Below are positions 52,415 through 61,290 of a stretch of 64,000 bases of DNA, piece after piece. The stretch is taken from positions 1-64,000 of the forward strand of contig JBNGDB010000011.1 of NCBI GenBank assembly GCA_049975245.1. Reading direction: 5' to 3'. The position numbers and the translations under genes were made by a program. Every line of letters starts with the position of its first letter. The stretch's first letter is position 1. Below the pieces are notes generated by a model. It searched no databases. It was not told the DNA's origin and saw only the letters and a list, made by a program, of their open reading frames with translations. The stretch comes from UBA117 sp049975245. Its GTDB lineage: Archaea; Methanobacteriota; Methanobacteria; Methanobacteriales; Methanobacteriaceae.

Positions 52415-53650
52415 ATGGCTGTAAAAATAAACGAAAACTACCATTTACTTAAAAGTAGTTATATATTCGCTGAAATCAATCAAAGAGTGGAAAAATTCCA
52501 GAATGATAACCCTGATGTAGATGTGATCCGTATGGGTATTGGAGATGTTACCCGGCCTCTGCCTCAGGCTGTTATAAAAGAATTCCACAAGGCAGTGGAT
52601 GAAATGGCCGACCCGGAAACATTTCATGGATACGGACCAGAACAGGGCTATTCCTTTTTAATCAATGATATCATAGAAAATGATTTTCTACCCCGGGGAA
52701 TAGAACTTTCAGAGGACGAAGTATTTATCAGCGACGGTGCTAAATGCGACACCGGAAATATTCAGGAAATATTTGGATTGGATAATATTGTAGCAGTCAC
52801 AGACCCCGTCTATCCTGTATATGTGGAAACCAATGTTATGGCCGGCCGAACCGGACCTATGGGTGAGGATGGACGATATGAAAACTTAGTCTATCTGCCC
52901 TGCACCGCTGATAATGATTTTGTACCAGAATTACCAAGCCAAAAAGTAGACCTGATCTATTTATGCTTCCCCAATAACCCAACTGGAACAACTCTGAATA
53001 AGGATCAGTTAGCTGAATGGGTTAACTATGCCAGGGCTAATAAAGCCATAATACTTTTTGACGCAGCTTACGAGGCTTATATTACCCAAGATGATATTCC
53101 TCACAGTATATATGAAATTGACGGTGCCAAGGAAGTGGCTATCGAGTTTAGAAGTTTTTCCAAAAATGCTGGATTTACCGGTACCCGCTGTGCCTACACC
53201 GTGGTTCCAAAGGAAGTAAAGGGGTATGATGAAAACGGCAATCCACAATCATTAAATCCTCTATGGAATAGGAGACAAACCACTAAATTTAATGGAGTAT
53301 CTTACCCAGTTCAGAAAGCTGCAGGTGCTGTTTATACCTCAGAAGGTCAAATGCAGATTGAAGAATCGGTAAGTTACTATATGAAAAATGCCTCTATTAT
53401 CCGGGAAAGCCTGGTGGAGATGGGTTTAAATGTTTACGGCGGGATTAATTCTCCTTACATTTGGATAAAAACACCAGAGGGTATGGATTCCTGGCAGTTC
53501 TTTGATCTACTCTTGGAGAAGGCCCATGTAGTTGGAACACCAGGTGTAGGTTTTGGGCCTAGTGGAGAAGGATATTTACGTATAACTGCCTTTAACACAT
53601 TAGAAAATACTAAAAAGGCAATGGATAGAATATCGAATCTTTCCTTATAG
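52415..53650 (+). CDS. dapL: LL-diaminopimelate aminotransferase
   Basis: Converts tetrahydrodipicolinate directly to LL-diaminopimelate with glutamate as amino donor, the short lysine route of Methanobacteriales. It is a fold-type I PLP enzyme: YCFPNNPTGT-like LCFPNNPTGTTL near residue 190, and the PLP lysine in EFRSFSKNAGFTGTRCAYT near 250. It has 411 residues from ATG 52415, which has AGAGGTAATT upstream; further in-frame starts from 52358 are not conserved. A T-rich region follows. Confidence 0.96.
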   Translation: MAVKINENYHLLKSSYIFAEINQRVEKFQNDNPDVDVIRMGIGDVTRPLPQAVIKEFHKAVDEMADPETFHGYGPEQGYSFLINDIIENDFLPRGIELSEDEVFISDGAKCDTGNIQEIFGLDNIVAVTDPVYPVYVETNVMAGRTGPMGEDGRYENLVYLPCTADNDFVPELPSQKVDLIYLCFPNNPTGTTLNKDQLAEWVNYARANKAIILFDAAYEAYITQDDIPHSIYEIDGAKEVAIEFRSFSKNAGFTGTRCAYTVVPKEVKGYDENGNPQSLNPLWNRRQTTKFNGVSYPVQKAAGAVYTSEGQMQIEESVSYYMKNASIIRESLVEMGLNVYGGINSPYIWIKTPEGMDSWQFFDLLLEKAHVVGTPGVGFGPSGEGYLRITAFNTLENTKKAMDRISNLSL

Positions 53651-53989
53651 ATATCATATTCCTCTCTTTTTTTGTATTGATTGATTTTTTTTAATTCCTT
53701 TTTTAATTTGTGAAGTAATTAGTTGAATTTTAATTATTTGGTGGTTGCTGTTTTTCATTTTTTATCCTGTAATATGATCAACATCCTTAAAAATTTTAAA
53801 ATATTATTGAACAAAATTATTTTTATTTAATTATTTTTATTAGATTGTTCATTATTAAACTAAAATTTATAAACATTTTTTAAATTAATAGTAATATTTA
53901 AATATTAAAACTTTTACATTACACATTAGTTTTTGCATTCGGTTACTAAATTTTTGAAATTTTAGTACAATAAATTTGAGATGATAAAT
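53651..53989. other. AT-rich gap after dapL
   Basis: A 339-base region without an open reading frame or RNA gene. It starts with T-rich terminator-like sequence (53665-53710) and ends with the promoter and GAGATGAT ribosome binding site of the alanine dehydrogenase gene. Confidence 0.6.
53665..53710 (+). terminator. Oligo-T terminator region after dapL
   Basis: Three T runs (53667-53673, 53685-53692 and 53699-53704) follow the dapL stop by 15-50 bases, without a strong hairpin. This matches archaeal intrinsic termination by U-tracts. Confidence 0.55.
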
Positions 53990-54997
53990 ATGATAAAAAA
54001 TACTGTTGTGATAACTAAAACCCAAATTGAACGACTAATAACTATGGAAGAAGTTATAAACTCCGTTGAACTAGCATTTACAGAAGACGCCCTTTTAAAT
54101 GTACAAATGCCGGCAAAAAAGTACATGTTTTTCGATGATATTACCAATAAAACCACGGGAGATTTGCGCATAATGCCATGTTATATGGAAGGTACTAGAG
54201 CTGCCGGCGTTAAATGTGTAAATGTACATCCTGAAAATCCTTCAAAACATAATTTACCCACGGTCATGGCAGTAATAGAATTAATTGATCCTGACACCGG
54301 ATTTCCCATTGCCATTATGGATGGAACCTCTATTACCAATATGCGAACAGGAGCATCCGCAGGAGTAGCCACCAAATACTTGGCGAGAAAAGATTCGGAA
54401 GTTTGTGGATTTGTCGGAGCAGGTGTTCAATCATTACTAGCATTTACAGCATTAAATGAGGTAATGGATATTAGCGAAGTTAAAATTTCCAGTAAAGGCC
54501 ATATAACTGCAGAAGAACTAGCTTCCACCATCAGTAAAAAATTTGGTATAGAGGCAAGCGCTGTGTACAATGTAAAGGATGCAGTTACTGGTGCTGATGT
54601 AGTCACCACAACTACTCCTTCTCGGTTACCAATAGTAAAATCAGAATGGGTTGAGGAAGGTACTCATATAAATGCAATAGGTGCTGATGCACCCGGAAAA
54701 CAAGAATTGGAAAGTGAATTATTGCTTAAGTCTAAAATAGTAATTGACGAGTGGGAACAGGCCACCCATAGTGGTGAAATTAATGTTCCACTGGAAAGAG
54801 GTGTTATCAAAAAAGAAGATGTTTATTCTAAATTAGGAGATATCATAATAAATAAAAAACCGGGAAGAGACAATGAACAAGAAATAACTGTATTTGATTC
54901 AACCGGATTAGCAGTGCAGGATATTGCAACAGCTTGGTGTGTATATCAAAAATCACTAAGTAAGGGAACGGGCCAAAAAATCGATTTAATGAGTTAA
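53990..54997 (+). CDS. ala: Alanine dehydrogenase (ornithine cyclodeaminase family)
   Basis: A member of the ornithine cyclodeaminase/mu-crystallin family, most like archaeal alanine dehydrogenase, which links alanine and pyruvate plus ammonia with NAD. The Rossmann motif GFVGAGVQSLLAF is near residue 134; substrate residues are in GDLRIMPCYMEGTRAAGVKC near 65 and NAIGADAPGKQEL near 225. Ornithine cyclodeaminase activity cannot be excluded. ATG 53990 (335 aa) is chosen with GAGATGAT upstream; ATG 53981 is possible. It is monocistronic. Confidence 0.85.
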   Translation: MIKNTVVITKTQIERLITMEEVINSVELAFTEDALLNVQMPAKKYMFFDDITNKTTGDLRIMPCYMEGTRAAGVKCVNVHPENPSKHNLPTVMAVIELIDPDTGFPIAIMDGTSITNMRTGASAGVATKYLARKDSEVCGFVGAGVQSLLAFTALNEVMDISEVKISSKGHITAEELASTISKKFGIEASAVYNVKDAVTGADVVTTTTPSRLPIVKSEWVEEGTHINAIGADAPGKQELESELLLKSKIVIDEWEQATHSGEINVPLERGVIKKEDVYSKLGDIIINKKPGRDNEQEITVFDSTGLAVQDIATAWCVYQKSLSKGTGQKIDLMS

Positions 54998-55147
54998 AAA
55001 TATATATTGATACATTTTTACAGATCTATCAGATGAATATCCCTTATTTTTACATTAACAGACATAGAATCTATTGATCATATTATACTTAGTTATAATT
55101 CAGCCAATCTTAACCAGAGATATAATATCCTCGTAACTGGTGATACA

Positions 55148-56626
55148 TTGTACAAGTGGTTATACAAAGATCCAGATAATAACCATAAATTATCGATTAA
55201 AGCTAAATTATCGATAAAAAATTTTTTAGACAATTATTTCCAAATTTCCAAACATAATTCTACTATAAAAACGGAGGTTGTAGCTGGGATAACCACATTC
55301 ATGGCCATGGCCTACATAATGGTTGTGAACCCTCTAATTTTATCTCTGGCTGGAATGGATTATAAAGCTGTTTTTATAGCTACTTGTATTTCAGCAGCAT
55401 TTTCTACATTATTAATGGGCATTATTGCAAAAAAACCATTTGGAATGGCGGCAGGGCTTGGTATAAATAGTATGATTGCCTTTGGAGTAATTTTAAACAT
55501 GAATCAACCATGGCAGATTGCCATGGGATTAATATTTATTGAAGGATTTTTGATCTTTATACTGGTGCTTACCAATCTACGTGAAATGGTAATGCACGCT
55601 ATTCCCTCTTCATTGAAAATAGCTATTGGCGTAGGTATCGGGATGTTTATAACGTTTATCGGTTTTAAACTAGCCAATATAATGGTTTATAGTTCTGAAA
55701 ATCTAATAAAATTTGGAAATATCTCCAATCCTGTTTTTATTGTATCTGTTGCGGGCCTCAGCATCATGATTATATTGATGGCTCTTAGGATAAAGGGAAG
55801 TATTTTTTATGGTATAATACTAACTTCTATTTTCGCGTTTTTAACCTGTATTTTCGCAGACTATAGTCACACTGCTTTTAACATTTTCGGAAATCCTAAT
55901 TTACCTCTAACAATTTCAAATCTTCCAGCAGGAGCCACCAATCTTCCCTCCCAATGGGATGGTAGTTTTATTAATATTCCCTCTCTTCAAAATCTTTCTA
56001 CAATCGGGGGGTTGGATGTTCTAGGTGCACTTTCTTTAACATTTGTACCAGTGATATTCGCCCTTATGATGGTGGATTTTTTTGATAGTTTAGGCACAGT
56101 GTTGGCATTAGGAACTCAGGCCGGTCTGGTCAATGAAGAGGGTAAATTATATGATTTAAAAAGAATTCTTGCTGTAGATGCTTTAGGTGCTATGATTGGA
56201 GGTTTTATGGGGAGTAGTTCAAATACAGCTTACGTTGAAAGTTCTGCAGGTGTAAGTGAGGGAGGTCGAACCGGTTTAACTTCAATAGTAGTTTCTTGTT
56301 TATTTTTATTAGGAATTTTATTCATACCTCTGGCATATTTCATACCTTCAGCAGCCATAGCTCCTGCTCTAATTATTGTAGGATTTTTCATGATTTCTAT
56401 GATAAACAGGATAGATTGGAACAATTTTGACGAATCTTTACCTGCATTTCTCACCATCACTGCAATGACATTTACTTTTAGCATATCTAAAGGAATAGGC
56501 TTTGGTTTTATCTCTTATTCTCTCATAAAATTATTCAGGGGAAAATGGCAAGAAATGCATCCTTTAATGTGGGTGGTTACAATAATTTTTATTTTATACT
56601 TTTTATTTGTGGCAAATTTGATTTAA
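55148..56626 (+). CDS. NCS2/AzgA-type nucleobase permease
   Basis: A polytopic membrane transporter of the NCS2 family, closest to the AzgA-like guanine/hypoxanthine group. About 12-14 hydrophobic segments are present. Signature segments are EVVAGITTFMAMAYIMVVNP near residue 40, FGMAAGLGINSMIAFGV near 98, MVDFFDSLGTVLALGTQAGL near 310, and SSNTAYVESSAGVSEGGRTG near 358. It has 492 residues. The start is TTG 55148 with GGTGAT just upstream. It presumably imports purines by proton symport. It is a single gene with no regulatory RNA recognised upstream. Confidence 0.9.
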   Translation: MYKWLYKDPDNNHKLSIKAKLSIKNFLDNYFQISKHNSTIKTEVVAGITTFMAMAYIMVVNPLILSLAGMDYKAVFIATCISAAFSTLLMGIIAKKPFGMAAGLGINSMIAFGVILNMNQPWQIAMGLIFIEGFLIFILVLTNLREMVMHAIPSSLKIAIGVGIGMFITFIGFKLANIMVYSSENLIKFGNISNPVFIVSVAGLSIMIILMALRIKGSIFYGIILTSIFAFLTCIFADYSHTAFNIFGNPNLPLTISNLPAGATNLPSQWDGSFINIPSLQNLSTIGGLDVLGALSLTFVPVIFALMMVDFFDSLGTVLALGTQAGLVNEEGKLYDLKRILAVDALGAMIGGFMGSSSNTAYVESSAGVSEGGRTGLTSIVVSCLFLLGILFIPLAYFIPSAAIAPALIIVGFFMISMINRIDWNNFDESLPAFLTITAMTFTFSISKGIGFGFISYSLIKLFRGKWQEMHPLMWVVTIIFILYFLFVANLI

Positions 56627-56751
56627 TTAATATTTTTAACTTCTAAGGAAATCTAATGCTAGTTTTAAACCATTTCTAAAATTTTTCTAAATATTTATTG
56701 TTAATTTTATTATGTATCCTCTACAAATCTATGATAGTTGAGGTACAAATT

Positions 56752-57510
56752 ATGGAAACTACAGAATTTTACTCTACTATTTTTAAAAGAAAGTCTGTTA
56801 GAAATTATGACCCAAACCCATTGGAGCAAGAAGTTATAGAAAAAGTGAATAATTTTATTGAATCTTTAATTCCATTATTCCATGATATAAAAACTGAAGT
56901 AAAAATAATTCAGGGAGATCAGGTTAAAAGTTTTATCCCCCAAAAGAAGGCCCCTCATTATATAGCGGTTTTTTCCCAGGAGAAAGAGGGATATTTAACT
57001 AATATTGGATATATGATGCAGCAGATGGATCTTTTTCTATCTTCACAGGGCTTGGGTAGTTGCTGGCAGGGCATTCCAAAACCTGTAAAAACTGTAATTA
57101 ACAGTTCCTCATTGAAATTTGTTATAGTCATGGCCTTCGGCCCTCCTAAGGAAACTTTGCACCGAACTGATATTTCTCAATTTAAAAGAAAACCCCTAAA
57201 AGAAATAACCTCCATTAATGGCAAGGAAAAACTTTTAGAACCAGTCCGTTTAGCTCCTTCAGCTACCAACAGCCAGCCATGGTATTTCACTGGTGATGAT
57301 CAGTTAATACATGCTTACTGTAAAAAATTAAACTTTTTAAAGGCTAAACTACTGGCTAAATGGAATAAAATTGACATGGGAATAGCCCTATATCATCTTA
57401 AAGTATCTGCAAATCATCAGGGACAAAAAGTAGAAATTTATCATGACCAGGATGCAGAAGATAATTCTCCAGATGGATATTATTATACTGCATCAGTAAA
57501 GATATTCTAA
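56752..57510 (+). CDS. Nitroreductase-like flavoprotein, TM1586 type (252 aa)
   Basis: A protein with a duplicated, compact nitroreductase fold. The first half has FKRKSVRNYDPNPLEQEV near residue 10, the usual FMN phosphate-binding start, and IGYMMQQMDLFLSSQGLGSC near 85. The second half repeats the pattern with LEPVRLAPSATNSQPWYFTG near 160 and ends MGIALYHLKVSANHQ. This suits the TM1586 nitroreductase group. The substrate is unknown. ATG 56752 is chosen with GAGGTACAAATT upstream; in-frame starts from 56698 lack conservation. Confidence 0.8.
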   Translation: METTEFYSTIFKRKSVRNYDPNPLEQEVIEKVNNFIESLIPLFHDIKTEVKIIQGDQVKSFIPQKKAPHYIAVFSQEKEGYLTNIGYMMQQMDLFLSSQGLGSCWQGIPKPVKTVINSSSLKFVIVMAFGPPKETLHRTDISQFKRKPLKEITSINGKEKLLEPVRLAPSATNSQPWYFTGDDQLIHAYCKKLNFLKAKLLAKWNKIDMGIALYHLKVSANHQGQKVEIYHDQDAEDNSPDGYYYTASVKIF

Positions 57511-57616
57511 TTATAAAAAAAATCCAAGTTAAGGATAATTTAATAGTTTAAACATTAAATCTAAAGGTAAAGATAATTATCATTTATAAAAATAATTATC
57601 TATGGGGTGTGAGAAA

Positions 57617-58072
57617 ATGGGTGATGAGGAAAATAAACTATCATTTAAAAATGTTTTTTTAAAGGAGAAAGAATTTAAAACATCTGAATTTATCGGAGCT
57701 ATAATAGCTAACATAATATTCCTATACATAGTGAATAATTTGCTTAACTGGAATTTATCTTTCATAGCTCCCACTTTCAGTGAGGTATTGTGGATTTTTA
57801 ATTTTTCCATAATTTTAAATATCCTGGCTAACATCGGATTTTTAATCTATCAAAAAGGATGGTTCAGGACAATAGTGCAGATTATTTTAAATATTATAGG
57901 ATTTATAGTGGTCTACAGTTTATACACCGTATTTCCATTCGTATTCCAGAATGTGTGGTTTGCTTATGTTCTACAATTTGCATTAATTATTGCCATGATA
58001 GCTTTAGTTATTGCTACTGTTGTAGAGCTGGTAAGATTTATTTTGATTTACATACTGAAAATCAACAATTAA
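57617..58072 (+). CDS. Hypothetical membrane protein (151 aa)
   Basis: An uncharacterised integral membrane protein with four predicted membrane segments at about residues 30-48, 58-80, 90-110 and 118-145, and a short charged N-terminus (MGDEENKLSFKNVFLKEKEF). ATG 57617 is chosen because GGGGTGTGAG lies just upstream; ATG 57602 precedes that site. I do not recognise the family. It lies 102 bases before the MscS gene in the same direction, so the two could be cotranscribed. Confidence 0.65.
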   Translation: MGDEENKLSFKNVFLKEKEFKTSEFIGAIIANIIFLYIVNNLLNWNLSFIAPTFSEVLWIFNFSIILNILANIGFLIYQKGWFRTIVQIILNIIGFIVVYSLYTVFPFVFQNVWFAYVLQFALIIAMIALVIATVVELVRFILIYILKINN

Positions 58073-58174
58073 AAACTATATATTAACCTATTTTTAATTT
58101 TATATATGATAATTAAGTAATACTATAAATAGAAGAATATAATCACTAAAAATTAGCGAGGTTGTTGAAAATTT

Positions 58175-59197
58175 ATGAGTTATAATGAATTGTTAATACC
58201 TATAATAATTATATTAACTGGATTTGTAATAGGGTTACTATTTGAAATAATTATATACAGAAAAATCAGGGAAAAAAGCCTTGAAACTGATTGGGATGGT
58301 TTTAAAGTAGTTATAAGGGCTTTAAGGGGATTATCTATTTTTTGTTTTACCATTGCCGGAATATACATTGCATTAGGTTACATGGTAATTGATCCTAAAA
58401 CTCTGGAAAATATCCATAAATTTCTGATAATTGTTATTATATTATTAATCACCTGGGCTGTGGCCCGTTTAACCTCGGGATTCGTAAATCTTTATACTAA
58501 AAGGGCTGAGGGAGTTTTCCCGTCCACATCCTTTTTTGGTAATATTACCAAAGTAATAATAATACTAATTGGGGTAATGGTGGTTATCCAGTTCATTGGC
58601 ATTTCAATAACTCCCATGCTAACTGCCTTTGGTATTGGTGGTATTGCGGTGGCACTGGCTTTAGAGGATACTCTTTCTAATATGTTCGCTGGTTTGAATG
58701 TTATTACCTCCAAGGAGATGAAGATGGGTGATTATATTATGCTTTCTACTGGTGAGGAAGGATATGTTCAGGATATAACCTGGAGAAATACTACCATCAA
58801 GGCAATAACCAATAACACCATTATAATTCCCAACTCTAAAATAGCAAAGAATATTATAACCAATTTCCACCAGGACCAGAAAGAAATGCTGGTAAAAGTA
58901 AATGTTGGAGTTTCTTATGACAGCGACCTTAAAAAGGTGGAATGGCTCACTGTGGATGTGGCCCGGGAAGTGATAAAAGAACTTTCTGGAGCAGATGATA
59001 CAATAGACCCATACATAAGATACAATAAATTCGATGATTTTAGCATTAACTTCACGGTTTTTTTAAGTGTTAAAGAATTTATTGAACAGTATAGATTAAA
59101 ACATGAATTTATAAAAAAATTACACGAAAGATACAATGAGGAAGGTATTGTTATCCCCTACCCTATACGTACAGTTTATATGGATAATAAAAATTAA
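58175..59197 (+). CDS. MscS family mechanosensitive channel (340 aa)
   Basis: A small-conductance mechanosensitive channel protecting against osmotic downshock. Four hydrophobic segments precede the pore helix; the TM3/beta-domain signature is FGIGGIAVALALEDTLSNMF near residue 155, followed by GDYIMLSTGEEGYVQDITWR and IIIPNSKIAKNIITNF. The C-terminal alpha-beta domain ends IVIPYPIRTVYMD, typical of MscS. It has 340 residues, a medium-size member. GAGGTTGTTGAA precedes the ATG. Confidence 0.92.
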   Translation: MSYNELLIPIIIILTGFVIGLLFEIIIYRKIREKSLETDWDGFKVVIRALRGLSIFCFTIAGIYIALGYMVIDPKTLENIHKFLIIVIILLITWAVARLTSGFVNLYTKRAEGVFPSTSFFGNITKVIIILIGVMVVIQFIGISITPMLTAFGIGGIAVALALEDTLSNMFAGLNVITSKEMKMGDYIMLSTGEEGYVQDITWRNTTIKAITNNTIIIPNSKIAKNIITNFHQDQKEMLVKVNVGVSYDSDLKKVEWLTVDVAREVIKELSGADDTIDPYIRYNKFDDFSINFTVFLSVKEFIEQYRLKHEFIKKLHERYNEEGIVIPYPIRTVYMDNKN

Positions 59198-59759
59198 TTT
59201 AATAAGTAAAAATAGGTAAAAAACAGATTAAATATCTAAAATTCTAAAAAAAATGGAGTATAAGTAAAATAATTATTTAAAAAAAGAGTATTTCTGGTAA
59301 ATTAACTTTAAATAATTGGATGAGGAGATTTTATCAAATATAATTTGATGGTTGAACTATTTCCTATGTTTAGCTCCTCTTCCTCTTTTACTTCCTACTT
59401 TTCTGTAACCTGGTTTTGGTCTTATTCTTTTATTTGTTCCTTTAACTTTTGCCATGTTATTCAACTCTTGATATTAATTAGATGAGTATCCATACGTTGG
59501 GATACTTATATTCCCTAATAGTTTCTATTTAAACCAATTATAGGGGGTATGTAAGGCGATTTATAAATTTTATATAATTGCCATCTAGTTTTTTCATATC
59601 TTTAAATTAAGATTTATATACCTTTGTTTGTCATACTTTTAAAGGTTATCCCCAGATTAAAATGAAAAGTGTTTAAAGTTTTTATGTTAAACAAACAATT
59701 TAATTAGATTATTATTAGATAAATTTTTTTAGATTGAAGATTCAAAAGGGCCTGTTAAA
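59198..59759. other. Long intergenic region with one tiny gene
   Basis: The 562 bases between mscS and ogt contain a short basic open reading frame on the minus strand (59357-59455). The rest is AT-rich without RNA genes or repeats that I can recognise. An AGTATCC/GGATACT inverted pair lies at 59487-59506, upstream of the tiny gene. Confidence 0.55.
59357..59455 (-). CDS. Very small basic protein (32 aa)
   Basis: A 32-residue reading frame starting MAKVKGTNKRIRPKPGYRKV and ending GSKRGRGAKHRK, with over 45% Lys, Arg and His, spaced Gly and no acidic residue. The composition is that of an RNA-binding or ribosome-associated peptide, like the smallest archaeal ribosomal proteins, but it does not match eL41, eL39, eL40 or eS30 as I know them. 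AGAGTTG lies upstream of the ATG as a weak ribosome binding site. It stands alone in a 562-base gap, and its clean basic composition in AT-rich DNA argues for a real gene. Unrecognised. Confidence 0.55.
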   Translation of the reverse strand: MAKVKGTNKRIRPKPGYRKVGSKRGRGAKHRK

Positions 59760-60323
59760 ATGAATAACACAGATTTTAAAATAAAACTGTTAAAAAAGAC
59801 CCCCTTTGGCCCGGTAGCCATAATATGGACTTATTGTAATGATATGCCCATTATATATCAAATTTTTATATCAAATCCTGAAAATTCGGCTATAGTTGAG
59901 GTTGAACGTATTTACCCAGATTCCAGTTATTCAACTTGCCCAGAAATTAATAATATGGCTACAAACATTGAGAAATTCCTGGCAGGAGAGAATATTTGCT
60001 TCTCATTGGATGATATTGCACTGTATCGTTGTTCAAAATTCCAAGAAGCAGTTTTAAAGGCAGAGTACCAGATACCGAGGGGTAGAGTAAGCATCTACCA
60101 GGATATAGCCCGACGCATAGGTAATGATAAGGCCGCCCGTGCAGTGGGTAACGCCCTGGCTAGAAATCCATTCCCACTGATTATTCCATGCCACAGAGCT
60201 ATACGTTCTGATGGTAGTTTAGGAGGATTTCAGGGCGGTGAAGATATGAAGAGGGCTTTATTAGAGAATGAAGGAATCAGATTCAAGGGGGGAAGAATAA
60301 TTAATAGAAAATTCTATTTCTGA
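59760..60323 (+). CDS. ogt: Methylated-DNA-protein cysteine methyltransferase
   Basis: Repairs O6-alkylguanine by moving the alkyl group to its own cysteine. The acceptor motif PCHR is at residues 143-146 (FPLIIPCHRAIRSDGSLGGF); the helix-turn-helix DNA-binding region is IPRGRVSIYQDIARRIGNDK near 105, and KAARAVGNALARNP contains the Arg finger. It has 187 residues; the N-terminal domain is diverged. Upstream sequence has AGGGCC but no strong ribosome binding site. It is monocistronic. Confidence 0.92.
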   Translation: MNNTDFKIKLLKKTPFGPVAIIWTYCNDMPIIYQIFISNPENSAIVEVERIYPDSSYSTCPEINNMATNIEKFLAGENICFSLDDIALYRCSKFQEAVLKAEYQIPRGRVSIYQDIARRIGNDKAARAVGNALARNPFPLIIPCHRAIRSDGSLGGFQGGEDMKRALLENEGIRFKGGRIINRKFYF

Positions 60324-60463
60324 ATCAAATCCATATTAACTGTTTTTATTCAATGGTTGCTGATTTTAAATTAATGAAATATAATTTTTATTCTAATTTC
60401 AATCTATTTTCCACCAATCTTTTAAATCAAATCTTTTAACTCCTTAAGATCCCTGCAAGTAAT

Positions 60464-60499
60464 AAAATTTTAAATAGAAAGTAGTTTATACTACTTTTA
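60464..60499 (+). promoter_or_regulatory. TATA box and perfect palindrome before the methyltransferase gene
   Basis: AAAGTAGT (60478-60485) and ACTACTTT (60490-60497) form an 8-base perfect inverted repeat around TTAT, ending two bases before ATG 60500. A TATA-like TTTTAAATA at 60468-60476 lies about 24-32 bases before the ATG. There is no ribosome binding site, so the mRNA is probably leaderless and the palindrome covers the start site, as a repressor operator would. Regulation is inferred. Confidence 0.5.
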
Positions 60500-61132
60500 A
60501 TGTCGGAAAAAGTAAGATCCAGTAAAATCCAGAGGGTTGATTATGCGGATGAATACGACGATATGGCCCGGGAATTAGAGTCTCATTCAGCAGATATAAT
60601 ATTCGGATTACTATTTGAATACATCCAACCAGGACAATCACTACTAGATCTGGGCATAGGAACAGGAATAAGTTCAAATCTTTTCAAAAAATATGGATTA
60701 AAAATTTATGGTCTAGATAACTCACCAGACATGTTAGATGTATGTGAAAAGAAGAACATAGCAGTTGATCTAAAATTATTTGATCTTGAAAATGAAACAT
60801 TCCCCTATGGTAATCAGCAATTTGATCACATAATATCAGTGGGAGTATTCCATTTTTTCCATTATCTGGACAATTTTTTCAAAGAGGCTAAAAGAATCCT
60901 TAAACCAGGGGGAACTTTCAGTTTTACAGTAATAGTATCTCCCAGCGAAATTGATCATGAATTTAACCAAGAATATGAGATAGATGTTTATAGTCATAGT
61001 GAGAAATACGTGAAAACATTAATAGACAAGTACAAATTAAATTGTCTAAAGAAAATCCGGTTTTTAACCTTTAAAGATATCAGTAAAACTGAAAGAATAT
61101 GTTTTGAGGCTTATGTCTTGAGCAATGAATAA
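60500..61132 (+). CDS. Class I SAM-dependent methyltransferase (210 aa)
   Basis: A Rossmann-fold methyltransferase of the UbiE/small-molecule type. SAM motif I is LDLGIGTG at residues 49-56, the acidic residue follows in YGLDNSPDML near 75, and the post-motif is ILKPGGTFSFTVIV near 140. The substrate is unknown. It starts at ATG 60500 without a ribosome binding site, consistent with a leaderless transcript. A palindrome immediately upstream suggests control by a dedicated repressor. It is not in an operon. Confidence 0.85.
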   Translation: MSEKVRSSKIQRVDYADEYDDMARELESHSADIIFGLLFEYIQPGQSLLDLGIGTGISSNLFKKYGLKIYGLDNSPDMLDVCEKKNIAVDLKLFDLENETFPYGNQQFDHIISVGVFHFFHYLDNFFKEAKRILKPGGTFSFTVIVSPSEIDHEFNQEYEIDVYSHSEKYVKTLIDKYKLNCLKKIRFLTFKDISKTERICFEAYVLSNE

Positions 61133-61290
61133 GTTATTATGCATTTTTTTTTGAAAGGATTAATTTTTTATTCTAGTAATAGTATATGATGATGAGGATT
61201 ATGGATTCACATTTTTGATAATAAGTATCATGATTAAATCATATGATTAATATCATAATATAATCTCTTTACATAGGAGGATCTAATTCC

